Made by a program: the position numbers and the translations under genes. Under the pieces are notes generated by a model. That model was not told where the DNA came from. It did not search any database and saw only the letters and a program-made list of their open reading frames with translations. A DNA stretch of 64,000 nucleotides, taken from contig CAJQUW010005296.1 of NCBI GenBank assembly GCA_907163375.1, positions 310,001 through 374,000 on the forward strand, in the 5' to 3' direction. Positions 10,857 to 21,331 of this stretch are shown piece by piece. This stretch comes from Prostheceraeus crozeri. Its lineage: Eukaryota > Platyhelminthes > Polycladida > Euryleptidae. Every line of letters begins with the position of its first letter. Position 1 is the stretch's first letter.

Positions 10857-13306
10857 ATGTCGAATTACGTATCCGATAACTGTAATTGGCTGCAATTTTT
10901 AAAAGTGACTCCATCTAAAACGAAAGCTGCCATATTTGGTCTTGCGGAATCTATAGGCTTACAACTTGAGCAAAGGATGGAGAGTAATCTGCATGGGAAA
11001 TCCAGCTCTGGTATATCCGAGGAAGAAGAAAATATTGTCAAATATTTCTTCAACAGGGTAGATGTTGTACATACGAGCCCAAGAATGAAAGATTACTTGA
11101 CTGTCAGACGCCGGGACGGAGAGAAAACGAGGCTAAGAAGGTATCTTCTCGTGATGTACAGTATCTGAGAGAGGCTTTCGAATTGTTCAAGCATTCTTAC
11201 CCCAATATCTTCTGAAAGATCAACCAGCTGATCAATATAACTGCAAGCTTCATGAGAACTTTGCCTTCCTACTTCTGGCCATTGGACATTGGATATCAAA
11301 GTAGTTCTTTTTTGGTCTGAGGCACTCTGTGATTGCAAGGATTTCAATTCACCGTGTTGTCGAGGAGAGTGCGATCAATGCAAATTGGGTCGTTACCTGG
11401 ACTTCAATCAAGATGATAACTCGGTGGCTCTGAAGCAATGGAAAAATGATCATTCAGGTCATATTCATCTTTCTTGGTCAACAACGACGATAGTTTCAGT
11501 CCGAGATTCGATTTACTCTCGAATTGCTAAATCCCAGGAGCACGTCAGAGTGAAGCACATACAATCACAATCTTTCGCAGATGACAAATATTGTCATGAG
11601 ACGCATGTTCTCCAATGTGACTTCACAATGGCGTATAGCTGTCAGTACCAATCTGAGATACAGTCCGCATGTAGTCACGTAACAGCATCAATTTGTTCAC
11701 GTCCGCCCTATACAGCATCGTACGGCAGCCAAAACGAGTTTCTGCAGGGAACGAGGCCGAAAGTGAGACTTTCACAGAATGCTGTACACTCTATGCCTAC
11801 TACGAATCGGCACGTCTGCCGAGTTCTAGTGAGTTCCTCTTCTTGTCAGACAAGATCAAAGAAAAACACCTAAATCCAATGGGACGTAGATTGCAGTTTT
11901 TTGTTGAAATGAAATTTTCTATGTTTTCTCTGATTAAACGAAAAGCACTAAGCCCATTTTTGCCATGGAATGTCTTCAGGTCATTTCCTATTATGTGCAT
12001 GTGCTTTTATCGTGCCTCTAATCGGCAATGTATGTGAGAATGTGGTTGAATGTGGATAAAGTAGCTCAAAATGTTGTGGTTGCCGACTTTAAGAGGCTTG
12101 TCAAATCTAAATGCGTATAGCTATATAGACAGGGGTGCATGAAAATGAAAGGAAATGACGTGAAGACATTCCATGCCAAAAATCATGACTCTGGGCTTAG
12201 TACTTTTTGTTCAATCATAGAAAACATACAAAATTTCATTTTAGCCGAAAACTTCAATCTGCGTCCCATTAGATTTACATGTGTTTTTCTTTGATGCTGT
12301 TTGACAAGAAGAGGAACTCACTAGAACTCGGCAAATGTGCCGATTCGTAGTAGGCATAGGGTGTACATCATTCTGTGAAAGTCTCACTTTCGGCCTCGTT
12401 CCCTGCAGAAACTCGTTCTGGCTGCCGGACCAGCAGGGACAGCCCATGCAAATCATTTTTGATTGTTTCTGACACACAAAATAAGGGAAAAGATGCAGTT
12501 TTCGTATTCCTAAATACCCTTATACCCTTGTTAATTCTTTTGCAAGTAGCATTTCCAGTGATGACGAATTCATATAATTTACACTGATGGTCCAGCGTCG
12601 GAGTTCAAGAACAAGTACATGGTGAGTGGTTTCAATACTATCCAAAAAAGCTAGCTTGCACCGTTGCAATGAATGGCTTGTGAAGTGGCAATGTCGCGAC
12701 CTCACACGGGAAGGGAGTTGTTGACGGGATCGGGAAGCTAGTCAGGTCTCTTGTTAGACAAAGGGTGATGATGAGTAAGTGCTCCATCGCTGAGATTGTA
12801 CAGAGCTCAGTTGATTTCTATCAGGTTGCCAGATGAATGTATGGGTATTTCATATTTGACAAAGTGAAATTGATGAATGTATACAGCAGGAGAACTCATG
12901 TAGTGAGGTGAAAGTGGCACCCGGCATTAGTGAAGTTCATTTCATCGAAAGCCGTGATGGCAACCTCATCTCGTTGTACGAAACTAGTTCCGATAGCGAG
13001 CAGAATCTTCGGATCTCATATGAGGACGAGGATACAAAAAGGAAACCACGCGTGGGAGATAGGGTTATTGGTACCCATGACAACAAGCGTTATCCAGGTG
13101 AAGTGACTCAGGTCGATGGAAGTGATTTTGAAGTTTCGGTCCTACATCGGGCAAGAAGAGGAAAGTGGAGGTGGCCCACAAAACCTGACTCTATTTTCTA
13201 TGCTTCTAAAAGCATCATTGATTTCCTTGATCCTCCGGTGCCTGTGGAAACAAAAGGAGATGAACCTTTTGTTTGTTATTCAGTCGCCCTTGCTTCACTG
13301 AAATGA
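10857..13306 (+). pseudogene. Transposase-like gene relic with C-terminal SH3/Tudor-like domain
   Basis: Several plus-strand frames hold pieces, in order, of a large protein family I recall as hypothetical proteins in cnidarian, hemichordate and arthropod genomes. Pieces: an N-terminal coil (10857-11168) ending SPRMKDYLTVRRRDG; a Cys-rich segment CDCKDFNSPCCRGECDQC near 11325; the family signature QCDFTMAYSCQYQSEIQSA near 11620-11665, whose Asp could be a first RNase H-like acidic residue; DGPASEFKNKYM near 12585-12625, a possible second Asp; and an intact last frame, 12908-13306, with PRVGDRVIGTHDNKRYPGEV, which looks like an SH3 or Tudor-type chromatin-binding fold. The reading frame is broken in many places and a 265 bp inverted duplication (11723-12427) interrupts it. 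The transposase role is inference. Confidence 0.55.
11723..12427. repeat. Inverted duplication inside the transposon relic
   Basis: The segment 11723-11988 recurs inverted at 12150-12427 with moderate divergence and a spacer of about 160 bp. Shared words are ctgcagggaacgaggccgaa and gtgagactttcacagaatg. It duplicates part of the gene just after the QCDF signature. It is a palindrome formed after or during decay of the element. Confidence 0.7.
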
Positions 13307-13458
13307 CTTTCATGTTGCTGTGATTAGTTATCCAGAAGTGCATTTTGAATATATTTTTTGTTTACATGGCATTACGCGTTCTATTTGACCGAATGTACTA
13401 GATCCCAGATCCATTAATCGCAAGTACAACAAATGATGAATATGTAACACACGTGACG

Positions 13459-15638
13459 TCAGGCAATGAATTTAGATAGACGCTAATAATCATGATACAT
13501 GGTGATAAACTAACAGTGAATATAGGACCCAATCTTATTTAACATATTTCTTTTTATTTCTGATAAAACTTTGAGTACTTTTCCGTCACGTGTGTTATAT
13601 TCCAGAAGGGTAAGAATATGAAACTTGATTTCTATGTTAACACTTTCTTAACTGAAGTATCAATCTTAGTTTCATGAAATACTATCCTTTTTAAATTATA
13701 ATATAGCCTTCCATCGAAAAAATATTTTGTCGTACGTGTGTTTGTTGTAAAATGTTGTTATATTTTTTTACTAATTATTCCGCTGAACTCAAGTAATTAA
13801 TCATCAGGTACCTTATCCTTAGGGATGTTGTCTTAACAGAAAAATAACCTATGAAACTACAATTGAATGGAAAAAATTAGTTAGCGAAATGGAAAAGATT
13901 AGTTTGCGTGAAATGGACCTTTAGCCGACCATATTGGTCATTTCATTAGGAATAGCTCCCAGATGCGATTAACCTTGCTTGCGTTTTGTTTTCAACCGCT
14001 ATTGAAATTGCATCCTCCATTCCTTCCTTTTGGATTTGAAATATTCTTTTGATGATTCTGCGATTTGTGCGAATTTTCGGCTGTTTTACAGGTCATAACT
14101 TTTAATAGTAATTGCACATCATGAATAAATTGTTTGGGTGCAAATAAATTATTACATTGCATAAAGGACAGATGTCAGAATCTCACTGTCATGCAATCTG
14201 AAATAACAGTGATACAGAAATTTGGAAGGAATGTCAGATTATTAGAAGAAGTGAAAAGAGGAATTTCACAAGTTTGAAGGGAGGTGCTTCAAAGTCGTTT
14301 CTAGTTAACTCTATCTCTACAATCTCTAAAACTTCAGACAACATCTGCAAAATGAAGAGTGAAAGGTCATTGTAAACACATCACTGTCCACTGCTGCTTT
14401 CTAATTGCGTAAAATCTGTGTTGAAGAATTACACAGAAAACAACAAAAAACAAATATTTCAGAATTCAATACTCTCACAAATATTTTTTGGGGACATATT
14501 CGTATTTTAGGCATTTTCGCATTGTTTACATCGTCATAAAATCACCTTATGGATGCACGGTGGGGCAAAAGGAGAAGAGGAAACAAGAATAAAAGTTATA
14601 ATGCCGTTTTGAAGTCTTCTTATCTGTGCTGCCTCTAGCCCTACATGTATCAATTTCATATTTGCACACAGAGTATCTCCGTGCGTTCAACGACTGCAAA
14701 CAGACATGTTGGGTCTTTGTCATCTTCCGTCGTGCGAGCATTACTAATCGAAAAACATGCATTACATCTATTAAAGAGCTAAATACTGCAGGCCACGTAG
14801 CCTGTTCGCACGCACAACTTCTGTTCTGTAAAAGATCAATAGAAAGTCAGCAACGCCAACATACGTGTATTACATAATGTTAACCTAACACGCCTCGTAA
14901 AACATATAGTCGGTGATTTACCAGAAAATACTCAGAATATGAAATGAAGTTCACCAGCAACTCCAACGTAATTAGGTAACTCTAGCAGTTTTAAAAATTC
15001 GCAACTTTCTCATGAACTTCAGCAATCTCTTAAAAACTCCATTCAGGCACACTATAATGAGAATTTACAAAGCATAATTTAAAGCGAGGAAAGTCGAGAG
15101 GAAAGAGCCAGTGTGATTGTAGTTGTCATTGGGTTGATTAAGATACCTAACAATGCATGAGAAGGGTTCCAAACTGATCTCTGGAAAAAGGGCCAAGGCA
15201 AGCTTACTTGACATTTGATAGGTTAAGAAACAGAACACAGCCACTTCCTGCAAATCTGCTTGCAACTGTTTATGAATTTAAAAAACTTCTAAAATATTTC
15301 CTTGCTGTCTGTGTCCGTCATACGTTAGACAGTTCAGATGCATATTTATTGGTCTGAATTTGCACAAAAGTTCATTCAGATGGCATAAAGCGGTTAAAAT
15401 TCATTATCCAAACACACAATTTTTATAGCATTAAAGTATTATGAAATGTTTCACAACCTCTAAATCACATGTACATTTGTTGAAGAACAATGATCAACAA
15501 ATGATGCTGCTATATACCAACAATAAAATAAGTCTCAAACATAAGATAGCTACTTGTAGTGGACAGTGTTATTGAACTAAAAGTCAGGTCTATTCTGTAC
15601 AATCTCGAAAATTCCGGAAAGAATTACATTAAAAAAAT
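13459..15638. other. Non-coding stretch, no gene seen
   Basis: AT-rich sequence without a recognisable gene. The only feature noted is CGTCACGTGTGTTA at 13584-13597, a direct copy of the left end of the 10.76 kb element. Confidence 0.45.
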
Positions 15639-16523
15639 ATGAGAAACGATTTTGAGTCTCAATATGGTAAAGAGCAATACGGTTTCCGCAAATGGGCTTC
15701 TACAACGACCGCCCTGAAAACTTTTCATGATGCCCTCTCTAGGCAAATGGATATGACAGACACAACCAATGCTGTTTTTCTCTTTTTTCGACCTCAGCAG
15801 AGAATTCGATCATGCTAGATATAAACAACTTATTCATAAACTGTCTGAAGCAAAATTTCCGGGAAGCTTCACATCCCTGCCACAGGATTTCCCTCTACAA
15901 AGAGCTTATCGAATCAAATTTGGAACCAGTTTATCATATCCACATGAAATGAATGTCGCCGTACCAGTGTACTATTCTTGCGCTATTTCTCATTGGCATC
16001 TACATTACTGATTGCAAGAGTGTCAACACAAATAACGTGCTGCTCAAATATGCAGATGACGTCTCGATGATCTTCCTTTTCTCATTAAGACTTCAACATT
16101 TCTACTCTGGAGGTCAGTGTAGAAATTGAAAACATGCCAAGATTGAACAAGGGTAACTCAATGATTGTGAACGAAAATAAATCCCAAATCACGATCTGTT
16201 AGAAGAATCTTAATGCAGTGATAAGTACAAATGTGACTCTGGTTAATCAGACGAAGGAATGACTTTTTCTTCTGATTTAAAATGGTCCCAACACATACGG
16301 TATCAAACGTATGTAAAACAGGAAACCAAAGAGTGCATTTTCTACGAATATTAAGGCCCTTGACCAAGCTAGAAGAACTGCATTTGATGCATGAACAGCA
16401 ATGATTCGCCCTCTTCTGGAATGCGACTCACAATGTTTTGTCGGCTTGAATCAACAGCTGTCTAAGACAGTATTTCTGATAAGGACAGGAGCAAACAAGA
16501 TAATTCAATAATTTAGAAACAAT
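15639..16523 (+). pseudogene. LINE reverse transcriptase relic, left part
   Basis: Plus-strand frames show, in order, the landmarks of a CR1/L2/Jockey-type reverse transcriptase: EQYGFRKWASTTTAL at about 15655-15715, FFDLSREFDHARYKQLIHKL at about 15775-15845 (the FxDxxxxFD block with one Asp kept), ALFLIGIYITDCKS at about 15985, and KYADDVSMIF at about 16050 (the YxDD catalytic box). A degenerate thumb region follows to 16500. Frame changes occur between these blocks, so the copy is dead, and the 5' part is missing. A Harbinger element interrupts it at 16524; coding similarity resumes at 20521. Confidence 0.75.
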
Positions 16524-16640
16524 GGCCCGTAGTTATAAAGAGAGTGGAAACTCATGAGTAAAGACTTGAAAGTCATAACTCACAATGAAAATCGGTAGTT
16601 ATAAAGAAAGTTAATACTCATGAGTCTTAACTCATCGAAC
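16521..16640 (+). repeat. Harbinger left terminus with subterminal repeats
   Basis: The element starts GGCCCGTAGTTATAAAG at 16524, preceded by AAT (16521-16523). The decamer TAGTTATAAA occurs at 16530 and again at about 16593, each followed by words like actcatgagt. The same decamer is repeated in the right terminus. Repeated subterminal words of this kind are commonly binding sites for transposase or its Myb-like partner. Confidence 0.7.
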
Positions 16641-16800
16641 GCTTCATTCTAATTTTAGTCGAGGTAGGATTCTCGCAATCCTATTGGCTGTCTTAGATTT
16701 TGATGACAATTTGTTAGGGAACTTAACGAACGCACAGTTCTGTGGTCACAGACATCGAGTTGTATGGTCGTAGTGTCGTCTTGAAAGTGCGAGAAACGAA

Positions 16801-17448
16801 ATGAATGACGAACATTTTTTGAGTTTGATTGAGGACAATAAGGTTGTACTTTCTAAGGAAAATACGTCGGAAATGAAGAAAGCCAAAAAGCGAGCATGGT
16901 GCGATATTGAACATGGATTAAAGGAAAAGGATATCATAATGTCAATTGAAAAACTGAAAAAGAAGTGGATGAATATGAAAACTAGGGTCCTTGAGAAGAT
17001 GCGTAAGCGTCAGGCAACTGGTGGAGGACCACCGATCCCACTAACATCAGTAGACGACCGTATAATCAGCCTGTTAGGAGAAAAGAATCCCAAAATCGCT
17101 AGAGTGCCCGGAGCGTGCTCGAGTTCTTTTTTGAACACAAGCAACGCTAATATTCTAATGGGCAACGAAGGAGATGACAGTGAAGATGACATAGACATGA
17201 ACATAGAACATGACAAAGAAAATGACTGGGAAAAGCTGAGCCCATTACTGAAAACTCAAAGAAAAGGTATGTTTCACTTTCTCAATTTTTAATGACGAAC
17301 AAGTAGGCCTAACTATCTTTATTACCTTATAGCTAAAAAGGAAGATTATGCAGCGCTACAGAAGGAGTGCCTGCTTCTTGAGCGCCAGCAAATTAAGGAG
17401 TCAATGGACTTAATTCAAATGCAAAAAGAAAAGATCAAGGAAGAATGA
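16801..17448 (+). CDS. Harbinger Myb/SANT-like accessory protein (two exons)
   Basis: I read this as 16801-17266 joined to 17333-17448, giving 193 residues. The 66 bp intron has GT (gtatgt) and AG ends and phase 1; without splicing the frame stops at 17292. The N-terminal 75 residues are helical and basic (W..I..GLKEKD...EKLKKKWMNMKTRV), the trihelix or MADF-type Myb/SANT form that Harbinger elements use for DNA binding and for nuclear import of the transposase. Next come a conserved GGGPPIPLTSVDDRIISLLG block and an acidic stretch (GDDSEDDIDMN). Exon 2 adds a charged coiled-coil tail rich in K, E and Q ending KEKIKEE. The frame is open throughout. The ATG at 16801 is the first in frame after the left terminus. 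Confidence 0.75.
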
Positions 17449-18031
17449 AATCTTATTCACTTACAGACGGAGTATTTCTCTCGTTTGCTCTCGGCGAATA
17501 GTGGAGTGATTCAGAAACATCCTGATGGTTCAAGCGTCTTCCAATTTCATTGACTCACATATTTGAATATATAATTTACAAGTTCTGGTGATCATTGTTG
17601 TAGTTTTGAGAATACAAAGTTAACGAATTTGTTGATTGTCTTGATAATGTAGTTTTAAATGATTGTTTATATAATCTTTTGAAATAATTATAATTAAAAA
17701 TATCTTACGATGTTTATAATTAATAACATGATAATTTATGATAATAGTAATTTGAAAATGTAATATTTAATAGTAGAAGTATGAAGTGAGCAAATATTTA
17801 ATAATTTCATGTAGTAAGATCATAAAATTAACAAGAAAGATAACAAATAATATGAAATGTAGGATTGCAATATTTTAGAAATGTATTAAAATGTAATAAT
17901 TGTTTTAGAAACATAAAACATCGTGTTACGTATAATCGCAAATATTCTATTAAAACGAAACATTAACAGTCAATTTGAAACAAAAGAAGTCAGCTCTTGA
18001 CGTGTCCTGGTGCCTTGTCTATGAAAATAGA
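17449..18031. other. AT-rich spacer between the two Harbinger genes
   Basis: Very AT-rich sequence between two convergent genes, probably both 3' untranslated regions. No other feature is seen. Confidence 0.6.
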
Positions 18032-19003
18032 CTAGGCTATAGTTCTATTGATATGCAGATCATCGATTGATGGCATATCATCCAAATGTTCGACATCATC
18101 AAAGTCTGGATCATTATAAAGCATTGCCAAATTATGAAGGATAAAGGTGCAAACAATCAGCCGGCACACTCTCGAAAGTGGTACTTGAATTATGCGATAA
18201 AGACAAGCAAAGCGGCGTTTCACTCTTCCAAAAGCCATCTCGATGGAAACTCGTGCGCGACTCAGATGCATGTTGAATGATTCTTGAGCATCTCCATTGG
18301 TATCACGATAAGGCGTCATCAAAAATGAATACAAGGGATATCCTCCATCACCAACTAAATATGCGCCGTGGAACTCACCCGAACGAAGTCGATGAAATAG
18401 ATCCGAATGTTTGAAAATACGACTGTCATGAGTACTGCCCGGCCATTCAGACACGACATCAAGAAAATATCCTTTACTATCACAGACGGCCTGAACATCA
18501 ATGGAATGGTGTCCTTTTCTGTTTATATATTTGTTGGGAAAATTATCACTGTTTGGACGGAGTATGCGAATATGTGTACAGTCGATTGCCCCGCAGATTT
18601 CAGGTAAATTGGAGATATCACGAAAGCCTGCTTGTATACGATCAATATCTCTCAATTGAATGACTCCAGCATGTTGTTGATTAACAGCTTGCACAAATTT
18701 CCAGTAACATTGTGAAACAGATTTTTGACTGACACCCATAACCTCTGCCACGGTGGTCTGGAAACTTCCTGTAGCCAAATAGTGAAGTCCAACACAAACG
18801 GATATTGTAGCAGCAATGGAATGATTGCGAAGAGTTCTACTTTCCAGAGAAGGTGTAAGACTGTCTATCAGTTGTAAAAGATCTTGCCGCTCAAAGCGAA
18901 ATAACTGCTTCAGTCTGACATCATTCCACTCCAATGGATGTGTCCTATCTCGAAAGAGGCGTTCTCGACGGATCGCAGTGTTGCCATATAGCACGATGTT
19001 CAT
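18032..19003 (-). CDS. Harbinger DDE transposase (HARBI1-like)
   Basis: An open frame of 323 residues, close to the normal 340-400 of the family. It has an N-terminal helix-turn-helix region (about 35-105, with SFQTTVAEVMGVSQKSVSQC) and a DDE_Tnp_4 catalytic core. The three acidic residues are visible: Asp in GAIDCTHI (about 139), Asp in LVGDGGYPLYSF (about 219) and Glu in IEMAFGRVKRRF (about 254). The host HARBI1 protein descends from this family; here the setting within TIRs marks it as a transposon gene. No stop or frame change is seen. In-frame TAA lies just before the ATG at 19003, which supports this start. A Tc1 element inserted about 20 bp upstream has separated it from its original promoter next to the right terminus. 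Confidence 0.9.
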   Translation of the reverse strand: MNIVLYGNTAIRRERLFRDRTHPLEWNDVRLKQLFRFERQDLLQLIDSLTPSLESRTLRNHSIAATISVCVGLHYLATGSFQTTVAEVMGVSQKSVSQCYWKFVQAVNQQHAGVIQLRDIDRIQAGFRDISNLPEICGAIDCTHIRILRPNSDNFPNKYINRKGHHSIDVQAVCDSKGYFLDVVSEWPGSTHDSRIFKHSDLFHRLRSGEFHGAYLVGDGGYPLYSFLMTPYRDTNGDAQESFNMHLSRARVSIEMAFGRVKRRFACLYRIIQVPLSRVCRLIVCTFILHNLAMLYNDPDFDDVEHLDDMPSIDDLHINRTIA

Positions 19004-19026
19004 CGTTGACGGATAGAACTTTTATA

Positions 19027-20358
19027 CAGTCCGTTTCATAAAAAGTGGATCATCCTAAAATTTGACTAAATAAAACATAAGTATGATACAGAAAGCATTT
19101 TTCATGATATTTCATGTCTCTAATATATTTAAATGTCCTTATATAATCTGATAAGCTATGATACAGTAACGGTTCTTAAGAAGCTAATATTTTGTGGCCT
19201 TACCCTTATTGTCAATGACATTACCAATTCGTCTAGGCATTGATTCGATGATATCGTTGGTTTTTGACTGATCTAACTTTCTCCACTCTCTTTTTAAGTG
19301 TGACGTAAGTTGTGATACGCTATCTGTAGGTAGCAGTGAACGACGAATGTCTCGGAATTTCCTGATCAGATTTTATCCATAATCTCAATCGACCATCACT
19401 ATCCTTCAGACGGATTGATGCCTCATCAGACCAGACAACCCGATCCCATTGATTTCGCCAGTGACAATGACTCATTGCCCATCTGAGACGTCTTTTTGTA
19501 TGCTGATCTGATAATTCGATCTGAGAGGGCCTCCTACAGCTCTTGAAATTCGACTCAATAATTGTCTTCTACGAATAGTGGACTTAGAAATAGACGAGAC
19601 TAGTACAGCCATCTCAGTTAACGAGAGACTTGGATCAACTTCAACAAATCTCAAAATTAGGCGGTCTCTACGTTTGGATGTTGTGCGTGGACGGCCAGAG
19701 CCCTCTTTACGACAGAGTCGAAAATCATCATTATGCCATCGATGCACATTTGTGTAAGGGACATTTAGTCGCTTGCTTGTAGCTCGCAAAGAAAACCCTA
19801 GTTCTAGCAAGGCTGACACTTTGCCCTTTGTGAATGCGATCTTGTTATTGTTCATTTGTGCTTTGTATTGATTTCAACCGTTAAGAGATAGATTTCTAGC
19901 TGAAAGCAATCAGGAGTGCTGCCAACACCACCGCAACGAAGTCAGGAAGCTATGGAACATGAAGTCCAGTTAATCACATGTAGCAGTTACATTATTGTTG
20001 ATGAATAATGGTGCTATACTGGCTCTGATTGACCGATTTTCTTTATTTTTGTTTTGCTTGATAGCTTTTGGCTTGTAGAACAACATACTACATAACAAAG
20101 GAAACAAATGTAATTTTATAAGAGTGAGGTATGATTTTGTGTAACATTGCTAAATGAAGATCAAATTATCTACTACTTTTTTATCTATAACAGGAAAACA
20201 ACTCAATATTCATGCTTGAAATTTCCAACAATTATATTAGTAAGCACAACTGACATATCTTCCAAATTTCAGAGAAATTCGTTCAAGTTTGGCGGAGTTA
20301 GACAAAGTTGAAGTTAAGGCGATGTTTAAGGGTGATCCATATTTTATGAAACAATCTG
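19027..20358 (-). mobile_element. Tc1-family element inserted in the Harbinger
   Basis: TIRs CAGTCCGTTTCATAAAAAGT (left) and CAGATTGTTTCATAAAATAT (right, reverse complement) are flanked by TA on both sides (19025-19026 and 20359-20360). The length of 1332 bp includes a transposase relic on the minus strand that is missing part of its middle. TIR divergence of about a quarter of the positions suggests an old or asymmetric copy. Confidence 0.85.
19184..19855 (-). pseudogene. Tc1 transposase relic with internal deletion
   Basis: Start MNNNKIAFTKGKVSALLELG at 19855 opens a paired helix-turn-helix region, including RATSKRLNVPYTNVHRW and the basic GRPRTTSKRRD (GRPR-type hook). After a frame change near 19510, the catalytic segment WDRVVWSDEASIRLKDSDGR is readable near 19385-19450, with an Asp in WSDE. 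The sequence then jumps to a C-terminal segment (SHLKREWRKLDQSKTNDII...MPRRIGNVIDNKG) that ends at the stop at 19184. The part with the last two catalytic acidic residues is deleted, so the enzyme is dead. Confidence 0.85.
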
Positions 20359-20360
20359 TA

Positions 20361-20520
20361 GTTTTAACTTTTATAACTACCAATAAAAGCATAAACTCCC
20401 CATGCCGAGTGAAAACTTGAGTAAAGACTTCAGTATAAACGTTTATAACTATCAAACAGGAGTCTTAACTCGAAAATGAGTTTAAACTCGAGTAGAGACC
20501 TTTTATAACTATGGGCCAAT
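20361..20520 (-). repeat. Harbinger right terminus with subterminal repeats
   Basis: On the minus strand the element starts GGCCCATAGTTATAAAAGG and TAGTTATAAA recurs twice more within about 150 bp (near 20447 and 20380). This is also the likely original promoter side of the transposase gene. AAT at 20518-20520 is the target duplication. Confidence 0.7.
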
Positions 20521-20760
20521 TTCACATGCGAATAGGTAGCATCTGCGCAATGTCCGAAAGATGAATAATGCAAAGTAAGAAACTTTCACTGAAGCTGCTC
20601 AGAATGTAGGTCATCCCCACAACTCATTGATCCCTCGCAAGCCCGAAGGAAGCGGTCTGTTCAAAATTGAATTCTGCAAAAATGTCCTTTCTTTCTTTTG
20701 TCAAACAACACTGACGATGAACGAATTTTTATAGCACTTCATTTTCATATTAAAATTCTT
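20521..20760 (+). pseudogene. LINE relic, right part after the Harbinger insertion
   Basis: A plus-strand frame reads NVGHPHNSLIPRKPEGSGLF near 20605-20665 followed by KIEFCKNVLSF. This matches the usual C-terminal end of CR1/L2-type LINE proteins, where a HPLHHLLP-like block and an R..R..G.F.VP...KT.R..NSF block occur. It continues the relic that ends at 16523, so the two parts were contiguous before the Harbinger jumped in. Confidence 0.6.
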
Positions 20761-21193
20761 GCATAATCTTATCCTTGAATGAACACACGATACGACTATT
20801 TTAAATACACGTACTTTAATATAAAGCACGCCGTTATAATAGATGTTTTAGTTTACACACCATCGGCACGGACTTTTGACACGATTCTCGTATTTAATGA
20901 TGCAAATTTTGCATGTACATGTATGCTGTATGCTTAGTCGCAATTGTGTTCCGTGCACGTTATTCACGAACTACTATATTTTACATCATTATTGCGATTC
21001 AGTGAGTGCTATGTATATTTTGTGATTCCCAATTCATTATCAACAAACGTCTCTACTACTATTTCCTATTTGAAACACTGCGCTGCTTTTTTAACCAGTC
21101 ATGAAGGCTCAAAGTCTACTCTTTTAACGCGTATGACCGTAATTCATCCAATATTATCAATTCAAGACACCAGGTGAGAACATAGCATCTCAC
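20761..21193. other. Non-coding stretch
   Basis: No repeat or coding signature seen, apart from being downstream of a candidate exon on the minus strand whose next exon I could not find. Confidence 0.35.
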
Positions 21194-21331
21194 TTGTTTG
21201 ATGAAACCGCTTCCCTCAATCTCACCGTAATCCAGGTTATAGCGGCGATCCCAGTTATCGCAAACTGCCAATTTCACAGAAACGAGCAGAAAGAAGAAAG
21301 ACACACAGATTGCCATCGGAGATGAATACAC
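21194..21331 (-). CDS. Candidate first exon of a secreted protein
   Basis: The minus-strand frame starts MYSSPMAICVSFFFLLVSVK, a textbook signal peptide with a hydrophobic core and small residues before a likely cut after VKLAVC, then DNWDRRYNLDYGEIEGSGF. The 46th codon is followed by a donor-like gtgaga, giving a phase-0 exon; an equally good donor lies earlier, after DYG (g|gtgaga). Without splicing the frame runs on to 21116. I do not recognise the protein and found no second exon, so it may be a host gene exon or a chance frame. Confidence 0.3.

Larger units (their letters stand above)
10758..13458 (+). mobile_element. Decayed DNA transposon of an unclassified invertebrate family
   Basis: A perfect 16 bp inverted repeat brackets the region: CGTCACGTGTGTTACA at 10758-10773 and its complement at 13443-13458. 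Between them lies one broken gene on the plus strand (10857-13306). No target duplication is visible. A 14 bp direct copy of the left end occurs again at 13584, so an alternative right border or a second insertion is possible. Confidence 0.45.
16524..20517. mobile_element. PIF/Harbinger transposon, two genes, interrupted by a Tc1 copy
   Basis: Terminal inverted repeats GGCCCGTAGTTATAAA (left) and GGCCCATAGTTATAAA (right, reverse complement) are flanked by the 3 bp duplication AAT at 16521-16523 and 20518-20520. It carries the two genes normal for the superfamily, in tail-to-tail order: a Myb/SANT-like protein (plus, 16801-17448) and a DDE transposase (minus, 18032-19003). A Tc1-family element (19027-20358) lies about 20 bp before the transposase start codon. 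Without that insertion the element would be about 2.66 kb. It sits inside a LINE copy. Confidence 0.9.
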
